The notes below the pieces were generated by a model. That model searched no databases, was not told where the DNA came from, and saw nothing but the letters and a program-made list of their open reading frames with translations. Shown here piece after piece: positions 35,933-49,789 of a stretch of 64,000 bases of DNA. This DNA is from Trachelipus rathkii. Its lineage: Eukaryota; Arthropoda; Malacostraca; Isopoda; Trachelipodidae. Position numbers and translations under genes: made by a program. Location of the stretch: assembly GCA_015478945.1 (NCBI GenBank), contig JABUQX010065504.1, forward strand, positions 1-64,000. Reading direction: 5' to 3'. Each line of letters begins with the position of its first letter. Position 1 is the stretch's first letter.

Positions 35933-38900
35933 ATATCACATTCCGATATAACATTTTATCTATGACTTACATCAAGTAACTTTCAAAGGTTTATACTGAA
36001 GTGAGATATGTTCTCTATGACTACTTAAAAAATTGGATGAATTAAATAACCTGCGTGTTGAGAGACTTATGCCATAATTGGTGAATAGCATTCTGATTAA
36101 AGATATATGTAGCCATCCTATGGCCCAGGATTCTCAAATCCTAACACGTACTGACAAGAACTTCCTGATATTATCCGCCAGAGTTATAAGAGGTTGTATA
36201 GTAGAAAAAAACCTGAGAAAGGTCAGTAGGGATTTAGAGCGTCATAAAGGTTGACGATAGTTAAATGGTTAAAATGAGGATATGTAGCGTGAGATATATA
36301 GCCTAACATCTATGAGGAGAGAGGCACCTAACTTAATTCCCTATTATTTGGTAGATAAGCACACCACACACTGTACACATACATTACTTGTTCGCTCGAT
36401 AATTGAGAGCACGACGAGCAATAGACTTGAAGGTAAAGAGAGCAAGCCTGACTCTATCTCTCCTCTGTGAGCTCTCCACATCCAACTCGAACCACTACAG
36501 AGTCCTGTCTTGCCTAAGTCGTGCAGCACTCTAGTGATCCACGTGGCTGTGAAGGACACTGTGAGCGAGCGCAAATTGTTTCCTTTATACATCGTTGTGG
36601 AAGTCGCTGGAATATATATCGCAAAATGATAGGATGTTTTTTGGTAGCCGGGGAAATAAGTTATTCATTACTTATTAGTACACACATCCACCTAAATATC
36701 CAGAGTTACTGTTATGAAAATTCTAACAATATGTCAGATGTTCATTACGAGTGTCCTGTAGTGTTTGAAAACGAATTGGGGATCGCGAGGTAATAGGTGT
36801 TTACCATCACGGTCATGCACTGGTTTAGTCGAACGCCACTCTTTCTGTGAAACCAGAATGCTCATAGGTACAATGAATGATAGAATTTCCAGAGCACATA
36901 GATTCTCTTAACCACATCTCGGGCCGAGTATTGCTCGTAAATCACGCTTGATCTCCCTTGGATGCTCACATTAGCCGAGAACGAGCTCTTAACGGGAGCA
37001 GATTTAAAAACGACGCATTTCTTCGATATGGACTGACCGTAGCAGATAGTTTATTGGCGTTTTAGTCCTGTTATAGTTTTAGTTTGTCTCTTCTCCTGAG
37101 GTTATAAGTAGATGAGGCACATTGCAAGGGACCACCGACGATTTATTCGACACTCCTCGCATTTTAATGTCGAGGAGAAACTATACGCGACTGTCATCCG
37201 CCGGAACGTGTCACAATTGTTATGGCCTTTAAAAAAATTGGACAAAAGCATAACTACGTATGCATCGGGAAAGCATTTTCTCAATAAGTCTGCCCAGAGA
37301 GTCAGGGTCTCAGTCCACAGAATGAAGTCCGTATGATGTTTCTAGGATCCTTCGCACAGTATAAATACTATTGTATTTTGGGAGTGTAGATTGGCCGTGA
37401 GAGGGAAACTAATAAAAGCGCGCATCAAGGAGAGTCATCTTTTCAATGCCACACCTCAAAGGAAAACACAGTGAAGTGTGCTCACCACAAAAGAAACCTA
37501 TATGGAGAGAGAAAACAGAACAAAACGAGCCCGATCAGGTTGGCATAGACGAGCAACGAACGGGTGTCCAAAGTGTTTCCATAAGTTGTTGGCAGGCCTG
37601 TGTTTCAGGCATCCAAAAGATGTTTTTGTGAGAGCATCCCTCAATTGAAGCCCTCTTCAGTGAAAGCTGGTGGACTGTGCACACGAAATATGCTGCGCGA
37701 TGGTTTCGCGAGGTGGTTATATAGATACTTGAGGAGACGTAGGAGAGCGGTAGCTGTCCCAATAAAGAGACCCGAGTAGACACGCACTCCGTATTTCATA
37801 TGTAATATTTGCATCATGGAAGCAACACGATAAAGTATACATCACACCGCTATTATGGTGTTATTTATTCATACATAGTGACTTATCAGATTACATTATA
37901 TTGACAAATAGTTGTCTGAGGTTGATAACCGGAGTAAAGGAGATTGATGCGTATAACAAAAGAATATCTCTCCTTACCAGTTGTATTTGATCTGCGTTGT
38001 ATAGGATAGAGAGACAAACGTGCTATATCAAGTCTTAATGTATCGAGATGGCTTGTAACGAGAAAGTGAAAGCACATAGACACCAGCGAAAGTTGCTCAG
38101 AATATTTTCTCATAGAATATGAGAAGCAATATTATTTATATACTTAGCCTTGATGATAGGCCGTGTAGTTTAGCATTATGTTGAGAGAGTGCTCTTTTAC
38201 ACTGTGAGAATAGTATGCCACATGCTTATATTTTTCATTGTGAGGAGAAGATTGTGCAGTATAGTTTTAGTCACTGAGTGTGAGTACTACCTGGTACTGT
38301 CTAAGATCTATATAGACAGATTGCTCTAATTATTGTTCGTGAGATAATTTTATGGTGGTGTTTCTCCTTTTTCGTCGGTAGGTGGTGTCACAACGGGTAT
38401 ATATTGAGTGTGAGCAGCGTGGATGTAGCTCAGCTCCATGAAATATTCAGAAAGAAGGGAAGAGATCGTAGAAGTAGTATGACACTAAGATATTGAGTCA
38501 GTGTAGGATAGTGAGAAATGATGTAGAGCCTGATCCCGCTCACCACAGGCAAGGATATCTCTCACACAAAATATTGGTAGAGTAATACAGGAGGCTTCAA
38601 AAATTTTTTCGAGAGAGTGATGTACTTAGACGACAAGAGGGAAACTCGTGTCTATAATAAATAACGGAATGATGAATCGAACAGATAAATATAATCAAAT
38701 TAAAATTCAAGTATTAGTTTCCTTTAAGGTAGAAATTTCATGTTTCTTCTTTAACTCCGTTGCTCTATTTTTGAGATATCTATTGAGAATTCCAACAAGT
38801 GATATCTTAATATCATCTCAAACCTTGACTTGGATCAAGTCTTTAATCACTAATCTCTCACACTAGACTGAATTTTTTGAGCCTCACATTAGTATATATT

Positions 38901-38984
38901 AAATTACTAGATACTCACCCATTTATCTAATAAGCCCATATAAATAAGATACACAATGATTAAAGGTTAACATCTACCAACTCC
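34746..38984. other. Unassigned stretch with a (TA)n tract
   Basis: This is mixed-composition sequence with no recognised gene. A (TA)n tract lies at 35874-35932. Open frames of 60-100 codons (35174-35428, 35433-35741, 37112-37336) show no domain I know. The dense short words noted for the previous stretch continue. It could be unique intron DNA or heavily error-bearing repeats. Confidence 0.4.
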
Positions 38985-41900
38985 ATCTTCTAGAATACAT
39001 TTAAAGACATCTATACCTACTACTACATAATCCACTGTGTGTGGGGGAGAGAAAAGAATTGCCTACCATGTATATGTCTACGATTGATCCACGTAGAAGC
39101 CTGAACTAAGGATGACGTGTGGTAGATTGGGATTGGCGCCTACTCTCAATCTTTTCTTGCCAAGGAATGCTTAATGCAGGCTCATAGACATTTTCAGTGG
39201 ATCGCCGTAATCTGGCCTTTCTAATCTTTTCATCGAATATTTGTTACATGAATCTGAGTATGGGTATCAATGGTAAATGTCAAAGGATATAAATGTTGAG
39301 TAATAGAAGAGTAAAAGAGGTATTGTAATATGTATTTATAGAAAAGGGCAAATTTATTTTGAGATTTGTCATCCGCTGACTGAAACAAAAGATGAAGGAA
39401 ACGGTGAAATGAGTGGTGTGGTGTGAAATGTTGATGTGTGTGCTGGTGTGAAAGGAATGAGTAGAGAAGAGTATATGAGAGTTGCATTTTGTATGATAGA
39501 TTGAATCCTGTTAGGTTATACATATAATGACTATGTAGTTATGAACCCTTTTGTAATGTGGTTGAGTCACCTCTAAATCCTAATGGTTTAAAATTTAAAG
39601 TATTTATATGATAAAATCAAAATTTATATTTAAGTTAGTGACGTAACTGTCCATACTGAAAGGAAACGTTGAAGAGAGTACGATTTTTTGAGGGTATAAA
39701 TATACTGAAGAGGATATGTATCTGGAGAATGGGTAGTGAGTAGGCTTCAGATTGATAGTGTTGTGAGGGTAGGACCTGAATGTGATTGGATATGAGTTGA
39801 TCATAGAGATAGGCGATGTGTATAGTGAATTTATTGGCTTGCGATTTCTAGTTGTGCTGAGGGTCGATGTGGAGAAGTATAATAATGGAGATATTGAGGT
39901 TATGGATTTAAACGAGTTGATTGCGTATTTTGCCTTCTGTGAAGAGCAGTTAGGTATTGCCTGATTAGGCAATTATGATAAGTAAATAGAAAACTTTCTT
40001 ATAAATACAAAAGTAGTCATAACCATTAGTCACTTTATTCTTATGTATGTTGGTTCGATTATGGTAGAGATGGTATGTGAATGTTAAAGTCACAATAGTA
40101 TGAAGGAGTTAAAGTGTTGGTTGAAAAAAAAAGGAATATGAAGAAGATATTGTTTGAATAAGTATGTGTTGGATGTTAAATTCGTTAGGGTGAGTGTTTT
40201 TTATTAGAGGAATGGGGAATCTCGAAGAGTTCCTGTGTAGTATCTATTAAATTAACTGTTCTCTTATTGTAAATAAGATATTTTAGTGTTGTGTTGGACT
40301 ATTTGGATGTGCATATGAGACAGGTCTATATCACGAAAAGGAAGATAGGTAAAATTTAAGATAGCTCGCTATACCACTCTCAGGTATGACGAGAGGCTAT
40401 CATATAATGAGGAGCTCAATATGTCACAGAGGCCGCATCGGAGCCCTAGTAACACACTCGGTTCTGAATGTCTATACAAGTTTGATACTGAACAATCTCG
40501 AGCTGGCACAATCGCATAGGTATGCATATTGAGTGGTGCCATCATAGGCGAAGATAGTACCCGTTTGCGCACTGTGCTAGTCGAGAAAGCTCACACGAAG
40601 AATGTTAACAGTGAATGGAGTCTATGTATATATGAAGAGGTAGTATGTGAAGGCAGGATTATAAGGAGTATAGTATAACGACATTAGTTCGTTGAATGTC
40701 TAAAGTGCAATTCTACGATGGGAGAGATAGCACTTCAAATAGAACACTCGCCCTTGGATAATTATCTATAGGCACGTGAGAATATCAGTAAATACTCACA
40801 CAAGGTGTTATACGAGGGTAGCAAAGGGAGGCTAAATGTAACACGTTTTTGGAGGAGATGGAATGGGACTTTACATTAGGGTATCACGGTCGGTATCAGC
40901 TCTTCTGGAAGGCGCGAGGTGCGCCAACACCAGGTTACACTCTAAGATCTGGCCAGAAGAATCAGGAATGCCCTCGCATAGATAATGAATCAGGACGTCG
41001 TACCGACTTTTTGTTAAACTGAGGATAAATCGGTATGTGATCGCAGGAGAGGATGTGTTCGCCGAAAACACTTCGAGAAAAATCTGCACAATATTAACAG
41101 TAATAAAGAGGTGATAGTGAATGTGTGGTGGGTTTGATGGTGTATGAAGGAATAGTTATTTTGGGGATGAGGTTTAGCAAGGAGGAGGTAATAATGGATA
41201 GGGTACAAAAGTTGAAGAATGGTAAATCTGCAGGTATAAACGATTATACTATCCTGGTTGATTAAATAATAGGTATTATGATCAAGAGCTAACGGAGGCG
41301 CACATGGTAGTATACCGTTCTCTGGATTAGAAGTATTGTCTGTTATATCGAGAGAGTTTCGTCAGAGCTTTATTGGAGGTAATACTGTTCTCAGACATCT
41401 CCTGGAGGAGATGGAGAGTAATCACTGCTACCCTCACTCACAGGCCACGCGAGTGTCAGGCAGCACTCTAAAGGGATACTATGTAATGAATTATAACAGC
41501 GATGGATCATGTACGTATTTATTTGCGCGCGAGGTCGCGAGTTCTTTGTCTAGCCGATGCAGTGAACTCATCTCTATTTGTGTTGAGTCAACTCTCTCGT
41601 GTTTTGACACAAGAGTGCCGTTGAGTTGAATGTAAGGTGTTCCTCGAGTGGTCGACAGCCCAAGGCATCGATCTATGTTAAGGAAGCTGGAGAGGTGGGT
41701 TTGAATATGAATATAACTTTCATCATTGTGACGAAACGAGAAATATGATCTTTTGCTGAACAAATGCAGGCATGAAGAATAAAATTGTATCCTCAGGGGT
41801 TTTATGGATTTCGCAACAAGGCAATACTGATACAAGTTAATCACGGTGAAAGTATGGAGTGAGGATTGTTATGTGATAATAATGGCAGACGAGGGAAGTC

Positions 41901-43875
41901 GCTCAGGTCCTCTTTCCTGAAATGCGCATCTAAAACTATGTATGCCCGATCGAATATAATGCGATGTTGAATATCTGCTATACGGGCTACAATCTTCCGG
42001 ATAGAGTCTTGTTTACGCTTGTATCTTCACACTCACCTGAGGAAGTGAGACAGGGTATGCGCGAGAATGTTCACCTATTGGTTACTCACCTTTCGTATTG
42101 CACTGCGAGTTCTGTGACAAAAGTATAAGTCGATTGCGTGTGTGAAATGGCACGGAAATTGTGTTTGTAAATAGACATCGAGTAGCGACGATGGAAATGC
42201 AAGTGGAGTGATGCCCCTACGGCCTTCTCTCAAACAACCTGCGGATGATTTGGTTCTTGTGTGGCAGAACTCTTCTTGCAAGCACACGCTTCTTGCGTGA
42301 GCATAAGCACGTTGGTGATCTAGATAGAGGGTATATTTGGTGCGTGCAGTTTGTTGTATGTGTCACATACGTTATAGGGAGGGGGCTTGAAAGTAAACGT
42401 GATAAGAGCTCACAAAGGGGCTCTAAGCTTCTCGGTTCGTGAGAGTGTATGTAGACAGCTTCCATCAAAAGCCAACACACACCAGCTCCTCGTGTTTATG
42501 CTACACGTCGTTTCCAATACTTCCAGGCACGCCAGGTATCAAAATAGAACCGCATAAGCCATTCACTGTCCATCCAAGGTCATGTGAGCCAGCCCACCTC
42601 CCTCTGCACTCACACGTGCCGTCTAGATTATTCCCCTGAACATCAATATTGCTCACAAAAAATCAAGAATTGTTGTGACAGAAGGACAGATAATATGATT
42701 GAGCTTATGAGAAAAGAGCATCCCTACTTAGACGGACCGAGCTTCTCATACTGTCAAACCCATTTTCTACGTGTATTTGATCTCATATAGCTCACACGGA
42801 GATAGTTCGTTTGAGTAGGCTAAAGCAGTATTGCGATCTGTGTGCCATTATATATTTATACATATCGTGTTTGGTCGCAACAAAGCAATATGGACTTATA
42901 GTAAGTGAGCTGCTCACGCTACAGCGCTTCTTACATGGAGGGTTATTTGTTAACCCCGTAATCTCTCTTGTTATTAAGTACGTACGTCACGATGAGAACA
43001 TAACGACTATGTATATATCTATCACCTAGAGAGTACCAGTATATCTAAAGTTTCAATGTGTTCAGATGACATCTTTAGAAGATCGAGAGGTGTCGCTCGC
43101 ACGTAACTTACTTGATAATCATATAGTGAGAATAACTGTCAGATAGATGAGTTATGTGTGGTGTCACTATGGTTATATGAGAGAATAAATGAATACATAG
43201 TTGTTGAGATGGTATTCGGTCCATATGGAATGGTGCAGTGAATGTAATTCAAGTAGTTGCAGTTACTCGCGATGGGGAAAGTATACATTGGACGAGTATG
43301 TGTGTGTGGGCTATATCGCATACGCGAGTACTGGGGACCGAGGAAACAGCTCGGTTGAGAGGTATCAGTTAACACGATGTTTGAACGTGAAGAAATGTGA
43401 GGTTTATTGGTAGATACGGCGCACGCTAAGAAAGGTGCATAACTAGGAAGTGAATGGCGGGTAACTCCTCTGAGGCGGTGCGTCATGAGGTGTTGGGTTG
43501 GCCCCACCATCTGGCCAAGGGATGAACCCTTAACATTGACGATCTACCATACTGAAGAGTCCATCGCTGTCCCATGAAGACACTTTAGGGTGGATTTTCC
43601 TCTCGTATCTCTTTCAAGTATCGCTTTCAGTATACTTTTTGCCTGAGAGCTCGATGTACGTCTATCACTAATATAAAACATAGAGTTAACCTCTCGAGGG
43701 GCGGCTTGAATAAGGCTAGGTGGATTCTTTTGACTTATGATCTCATACAGTTCTTCTACTGCTTTCTATACTTTTCCGCGAGAATTGTCTTCCGTCTTAT
43801 GCCTTTATCAACACTTACTTGGCTCCATATTCTTGGAAATAAGAAGGAGATAAAGAAGAAAGAAAGAAGTAAATT
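38985..43875 (+). mobile_element. LINE-B copy, near full length, insertion-rich
   Basis: This is an RTE-like LINE spanning the 5' UTR to the 3' end. The 5' UTR at 38985-39200 shares 'gtgtgtgggggaga' and 'aattgcct' with the minus copy. The endonuclease start lies at about 39255-39450. A block with 'gtagagatggtatg' at about 40060 and the 'aagttgaagaatggtaaatc' block (KVEEW or KLKNGKS by frame, about 41208) mark the linker and the RT start. The C-terminal blocks and 3' UTR are at 43150-43640, and the tail 'gaaataagaagg' at about 43835. Between anchors the copy is about 1.4 kb longer than the roughly 3.5 kb built from cleaner copies, and frames break every few codons. It cannot encode a protein as written. 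Confidence 0.7.
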
Positions 43876-44370
43876 AAACTTGACCCAATACATGTAATCC
43901 CTCCGCTTCTTCTTATAGTTGATGTTCACTCCCCCCATTCCTCTGTAAACCTTTGACTCACTTATTCTCTCCAACAACAAAGATCACGAAGATACACATT
44001 GAGAGTTGAATCGTAAACACTGCATATGTAAAGAACTACAAAGATTTCCTGTTTGTAAACAAGTTGAAAGGTTAATATGTTAAGATATAAAACACGAGAC
44101 ACCAGATAAAAAAAAAAAAGCAAAGGGTTTGACAAGAAAATTTCAAACTTCGGACATTAATAAATAATATAGGAGGGGTTTAAAATAAAAGAATTATTAT
44201 TTTTTATTACCATCTTTATTTAACATAGCTTCCGAGCTTTGTATTTGAAAATAAAAATATATTACATATGTAGGAATGAAACATTACAAGCAATACAGTC
44301 CCAAATAATTTTATTATATATATATATAAATATATTATATATATTAATATTATATATATATATATTATAT

Positions 44371-44411
<41 letters not shown>

Positions 44412-44416
44412 ATAAG

Positions 44417-44449
<33 letters not shown>

Positions 44450-44664
44450 ATATTTGGGGTAAAAAAAAATAAAATACATACATTTAAGCTTTTATGTACT
44501 TGCACATTGCACATGAAAAGATCCCATTTTTATTTGCATATACTTTTTCCCCCCCAAGTTTTTTATTACCACAGAACATAAACTTACAAAAAGTTAAAAG
44601 TCTTAAAACGAACAAATAAAACTATAAAATGAAGTAATATATATATATAATATTATATATATAT

Positions 44665-44761
<97 letters not shown>
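43876..44761. repeat. AT-rich spacer between inverted LINE-B copies
   Basis: (TA)n tracts lie at 44313-44452 and 44637-44762, with AT-rich unique-looking sequence from 43876 to 44310. Short A and C runs occur at 44108-44119 and 44549-44555. No gene is seen. The second tract is the tail of the minus-strand LINE. Confidence 0.8.
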
Positions 44762-44763
<2 letters not shown>

Positions 44764-47700
44764 CTTTATCCTCCCCTCCAACTTCCCACTAGATGTTGGG
44801 TAGGGTGCTTAACATCGCTCATAAATAGGATATGTTTAAAGTAGAAGAGCAATGACGTAAGTGAGAGCTCATTGCATTTAAAAAAATCAACACCTAGGGC
44901 TTCCACAAGACTGTGACAGACCCTCACTGTGGTACTCACCAAATGTTGGTTCAATCCTTTGGACCACAAGTCTCACAACCATACCCTTAACAAAAAACCC
45001 AGCCATTCACTAAATTATGCACCTTTCTTCTCGCCTGCTACCAAACTCACATTTCTCTCCTTCATAACATTCGTTTACTGACTCAATCCACTTTTTTCTC
45101 GGTCTTCCCAGCCGGTCGGTTCCCAACCCACGCAACTATACATTCGCTTAACCAACGACTATCATCATCCTTTCCATCTGACCAAAAAATCTCAACCAAT
45201 ACTTTCATTTATTCTCACATTTCCCTTCCTAACACCACACAACTCTCTAAATACGTTCATTCCTCATTTTGTCAATATTCTCCTATCACCTAGCACATCC
45301 CTAAGATTTGCCATCTGACACATTAAACTTTAGATCTATACTTTTTATTCTAGACCATAGTCTCACTACTATTAACACGGTAACAACATACCTCATGTAA
45401 GACCCTAGCACACTCAAGACTTAGTCCTTTACATTCACCAACGATTTATTGCACCAGCCACCTTCCTACCATTCACAACTTTCCTACTACAACCTCTGCA
45501 TCGTCCGTTTCCTTCTCATTCCAACAATACCCTAAATATTGAAACTCAGAAGACTTGTTCCAGCTGCTCACCATCTTAACATAACTTCACACTGAGTGAC
45601 TGTCCTCACTCACACCATAACCTTACTCTTTTCCACGTTTACTTTCAAGCCCTCCTTTACCACCCTGCCAAATCTCCCTAAACCAATCCTCTTCAAACTC
45701 TCTTCAGATTCGCCACACAGAACCAAATCATCCGCATATTAATATTAGGGCAAACTCCACTCATCTCCATTCTCCACCATTTCTAACACCATTTCCTGCT
45801 CATATCCCACCTCGGAGATTCATGTATTACACAAGTATGAAGGAAGCTATGCAAGATAGCCAATCACTCGCGAGTCACTGAAATCAGAAAATTTGGAGAG
45901 TAAGACAGAGCGCAGTTATGGAGACACTCACCGGAAACGCAAGCCACCTCGCGTCTCACTCTACGCGAGGGACCATGAGTTAAAATGAAACAAACCCGAA
46001 ATAAACGAAATTATCAGAAGAAGTATAGAAGTATGCCTACCTTATTTATTATCAAATTCTTAACGAGCACTGAGATGTAGCCTTTACAACTATCGATCAT
46101 ACAGAGAGTCTTTGATACCATATTCAGGGTAGGTGGAGCGGACCCATACTTGCAACTGGAAAATGAGTAAACACTTGGAAGACGCACCTGGTGCCACTGA
46201 GGAATGGAAGCTCTCCCTATTAACAGCGTCTTCAAGAGCAGGTCTCTGGTTGGGCAGATCCACATAAGACGTATAATGACAATCGTTGTGATATAGTTCT
46301 AGTTTGTTGTCTCTATTCATTTCGCTGTATGTGCGTACAGAGAATCATAAGTGTTGTTACCGATATGGTGTACAAAATGTTATGCCTACTATAGTGTTGG
46401 ATCCATCAGACCACGGAGAATGTTCAGCAATATGTGAGCCTACGACGGACTTGACTCCTATTCCAGAGCGCACCTTTGAGTTCTCACCGAAATCAAGAGT
46501 TCTCATTTCCAGCTGATTGCACATTCAACGAGCACACATTTATCCATACCCAAAATATTCCAGGCATTATGTGAGCAGTTCACCTATAGGCAAGACATCT
46601 GACATATTCTACAACTGTAAATGTCTCTCTCCGTCACATAGTGATAGTATTTTTTCAGCTGATATGCGTTTGATCATGACTGAGCCTTAAGTCACAGGCT
46701 TTATATAAATCGTGAGCGTGATGCTAGTTTGAGCTTGCGTTCTCACCTTCCAAATTCCTGTCGGTATACTATATGGCAGGTGGAGCGAGCCGATGTCTGT
46801 TCTATTAAACGCTTATATTACGACACAACTTCAGCGTCAATATACTACAAAATCAATCACCATGTGGACGCTTCTTCCGTAGTTGAGATTCGTATTTCAC
46901 ACGCAGTTATGATTTGTCTGTAATAAATTGCGTGTTATGGTTGATCCTTGTAAGTTTTGTGTTTGACACGTGTGATTGTTTACTTCATGATGTTCGTGTA
47001 AGGTCGTCATCACTCTTTGTGTTTTTGTGGATGTATGTATCTATACTTTGCATGATCATGTGCGCTGTGATTGTGGGGCATACTAATGTCTTGTGTTCTT
47101 GTTTATGACCGTAGCTTCTTCTCCGTTACTTCACAAGTTGAATTAGTCGTTGGATATTCGGGATGCCTTATCTATTGTCCGCTCTGGTTGACGATGTTTA
47201 TAGTGCTAGTTTGTCTGACACCGATCTATTAGATCCTACTCTTGCCATTGCGTCATCGGTTGAATGTACCTCACAAGCACGATGTTAGGATCCATTGCTG
47301 AGTGGAATATCAGATAATCCTCTTCACATTACTGTATTATATTCTGGAATTGTGAGTGTGGTGTTGTCTATGATGTTGTTGTTATTTCGAATATTGTGAT
47401 GGGATGTTCTTCTCACGTACACTCTCTCGCCCCTGCAACATCGAGCATTCTGCCGACAGTTACAGCATAAAGAGCACTACATTCTCCTATTGTTACATAC
47501 GTAATTGCTTAGTAGCGAGGTATATTCCCTCTCATATCTGAATTTCTTAATTATAATACCTTCTGTTATCGCCGCCTTCCATTCGCAGTAGAAAGAGGTC
47601 TATCCTATTATAAAAATCCGTTCTGTATAGTAAAGTCTCTCTGATGTTCATATAAAATTTGGGCTCTACAGCGTTAATGTTCCTTTAAAATAATCTAACG

Positions 47701-49530
47701 ATGTACTCGTACGGTGTTCGTTTTGATCCGATCTTTTTTGTTACATTATGCGTCATATAACTAACTTGTATTATTAATCAACGGACTTGTTGATAGTTTA
47801 TTAGATTCTTTTTTTTCCTCACAGATCACAATTTGTTCAGAATATGTTATATATTGCCAGTTGTGAGCTGTATTCTTTCTCTGAGTTGGGTCTCTATAAC
47901 ATTCCATGTTTGTTGATGGAGTTTGTTTCGTTCTTTAAATATCACACTATTCATAAACTCAGTGATAGTCTTCTTCTTTTTATTGTAGTTTTTAAACATA
48001 ATTATTGTTTAATCACGTCTATGGTTCATCCAGTATTCGTTGGTCTCATCATTTTATCTCAGTTCCAAATTTGCACTGTTGCGTTTAGACATTATAGTAA
48101 CACTTGCAACTGTACCTACTTCTATAAGGCAGTCATTGCTCTTACACTGACATACTGTCTCTTGTTCGTGGCAACCTACTTAACACTTAATTGACATATC
48201 CTATCATTTTGCCGCGTGGCCATGCATTTGGGTTTTCAGGTGTGGATATTATACAGACTAATGGTGCTGTTTTAGCTAATATTTCATCTATGGCCAGGAT
48301 ATTAGTTATTATAGCGCGTAGCTTACGTGACGCTTTAACATACTTATCCTAATTGAGTCTTGACTCACTTAACATTTCTCACTTTAATTTTACCTACTTC
48401 CCTTTCGGTATCACCTATCCTCTCCATCAGCGCCACCACTAACTTAATATTTACATAAAACAAACATATAATGATCCGATAATCCCCATTCCTAAACACC
48501 CTAACTGATTTTAGCATCCAACACATACGTTCAACATCTCTTCTTCGAGCCAACACTATAAATCATTCATACTTTTTCACTTCGATACCATCTATACCAT
48601 ATTATCCTACACCAACTCTAGTATACTAATGGATAATCTTTAGTAGATTTAAAGAAAGAATTATTACTTTTATAGATTGCCATACTCTTTCCTCTTTCTA
48701 CAGTATCAATCACCTTCTCACCAATCTCATTTTCTCCCGACCTCCAAAACCACCTTTTATACCATCCCTTTTTTGATCACCTTTAACCCAACCATTCAGG
48801 TCTCCCAAACACTATAATCTGAACTCCTACTTTCTTTACTCACTTCCATCCAGAACATCCTTACAGATTAATCCCAAAAAATCGTACTACTCTTTCCAAC
48901 GTTTCCCTCAGAAGGCACAATACGAATTCAGCAACACACAAATACCTTGACCTTTTTTTCAAACTTAATTTAACCATTAGAATTCAAGGACTCACACAAT
49001 CAAAGTCTACCATAGCTTTGTACAACAGGTCACTCATCAAAATTGCAACCCCTTCTCTCTCCCTCCCTCTCATTCCTTTCCACATCGGCACACACAACAC
49101 ACATTTCACACCACACCAAACCCAATTTTCACCGTTTCCTTTCTCTTTGTTTCATCGCTCAGACGAGCAAATCCAAATTTGCCCTTTCTGAAATACATCC
49201 AATACATCTCTTCTGCTTCTTTCTAATCATTTAATCCTTTGACATTCCATGTACCCATACGATTGATACAATTTCGCCGAAATATAGAAGGCCGTTTACG
49301 GCGATCACGGACTTCTCCTCTGAGCCTTGCATTAGCATTCCTGGCAAGAAATAGGATGGTATAGGAAGCCAACACCCAACTAACCCGACACGTCCGCTTA
49401 GTCCGGCCTTCTACGACACGGTAAGGACCATACGATGTTAGGCAATTCCATTTCTCCCCCACACAACACAGGGATATGAGTAGTAGGGATGTCTGTAAAA
49501 AATTGTTATCTAGAAGAGGGGTGTGTAATT
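44762..49530 (-). mobile_element. LINE-B copy, near full length, with an expanded middle
   Basis: This is an RTE-like LINE on the minus strand. The 3' UTR (44770-44945), C-terminus and RT up to the YADD region (about 45735) are readable and close to the 16105-18545 copy. From 48310 to 49530 the endonuclease start and 5' UTR are readable, beginning near 49250 with MGTWNVKGLND. The interval 45830-48300 should hold the RT core. There the match is lost and the distance between anchors is about 2.66 kb, against about 1.38 kb in the 16-18 kb copy. In intact elements the APE endonuclease nicks the target and the RT primes from it. This copy is broken. Confidence 0.75.
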
Positions 49531-49789
49531 TAATCATGTGTATATGCATTTGTAACACGTTTTAGCATCAGTAAATTATTTTACTTATTGGGCAAAAATT
49601 CGCAGTCGTGAATAGGTAAAAGACGTCCCAAGCGAAGGTTGGATGATAAGAGATCCTTGTGCTCAATAATCAAAAAGGCCAACGGAGCTTAAAGGAAGTA
49701 ACATTTCTACCTTAAGGAACAACTGAAATTAAATTTGAATATTTCTGTCTCATACATAACACTTCCGTTTTGTTAGGAGTAATTCCTTT

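Noticed and set aside
47844..48194. 116-codon plus-strand frame that looks hydrophobic, as a membrane protein candidate
   Set aside because: Lies in the unreadable LINE interval, on the strand opposite to the element, with no motif; hydrophobicity follows from T-rich codons.
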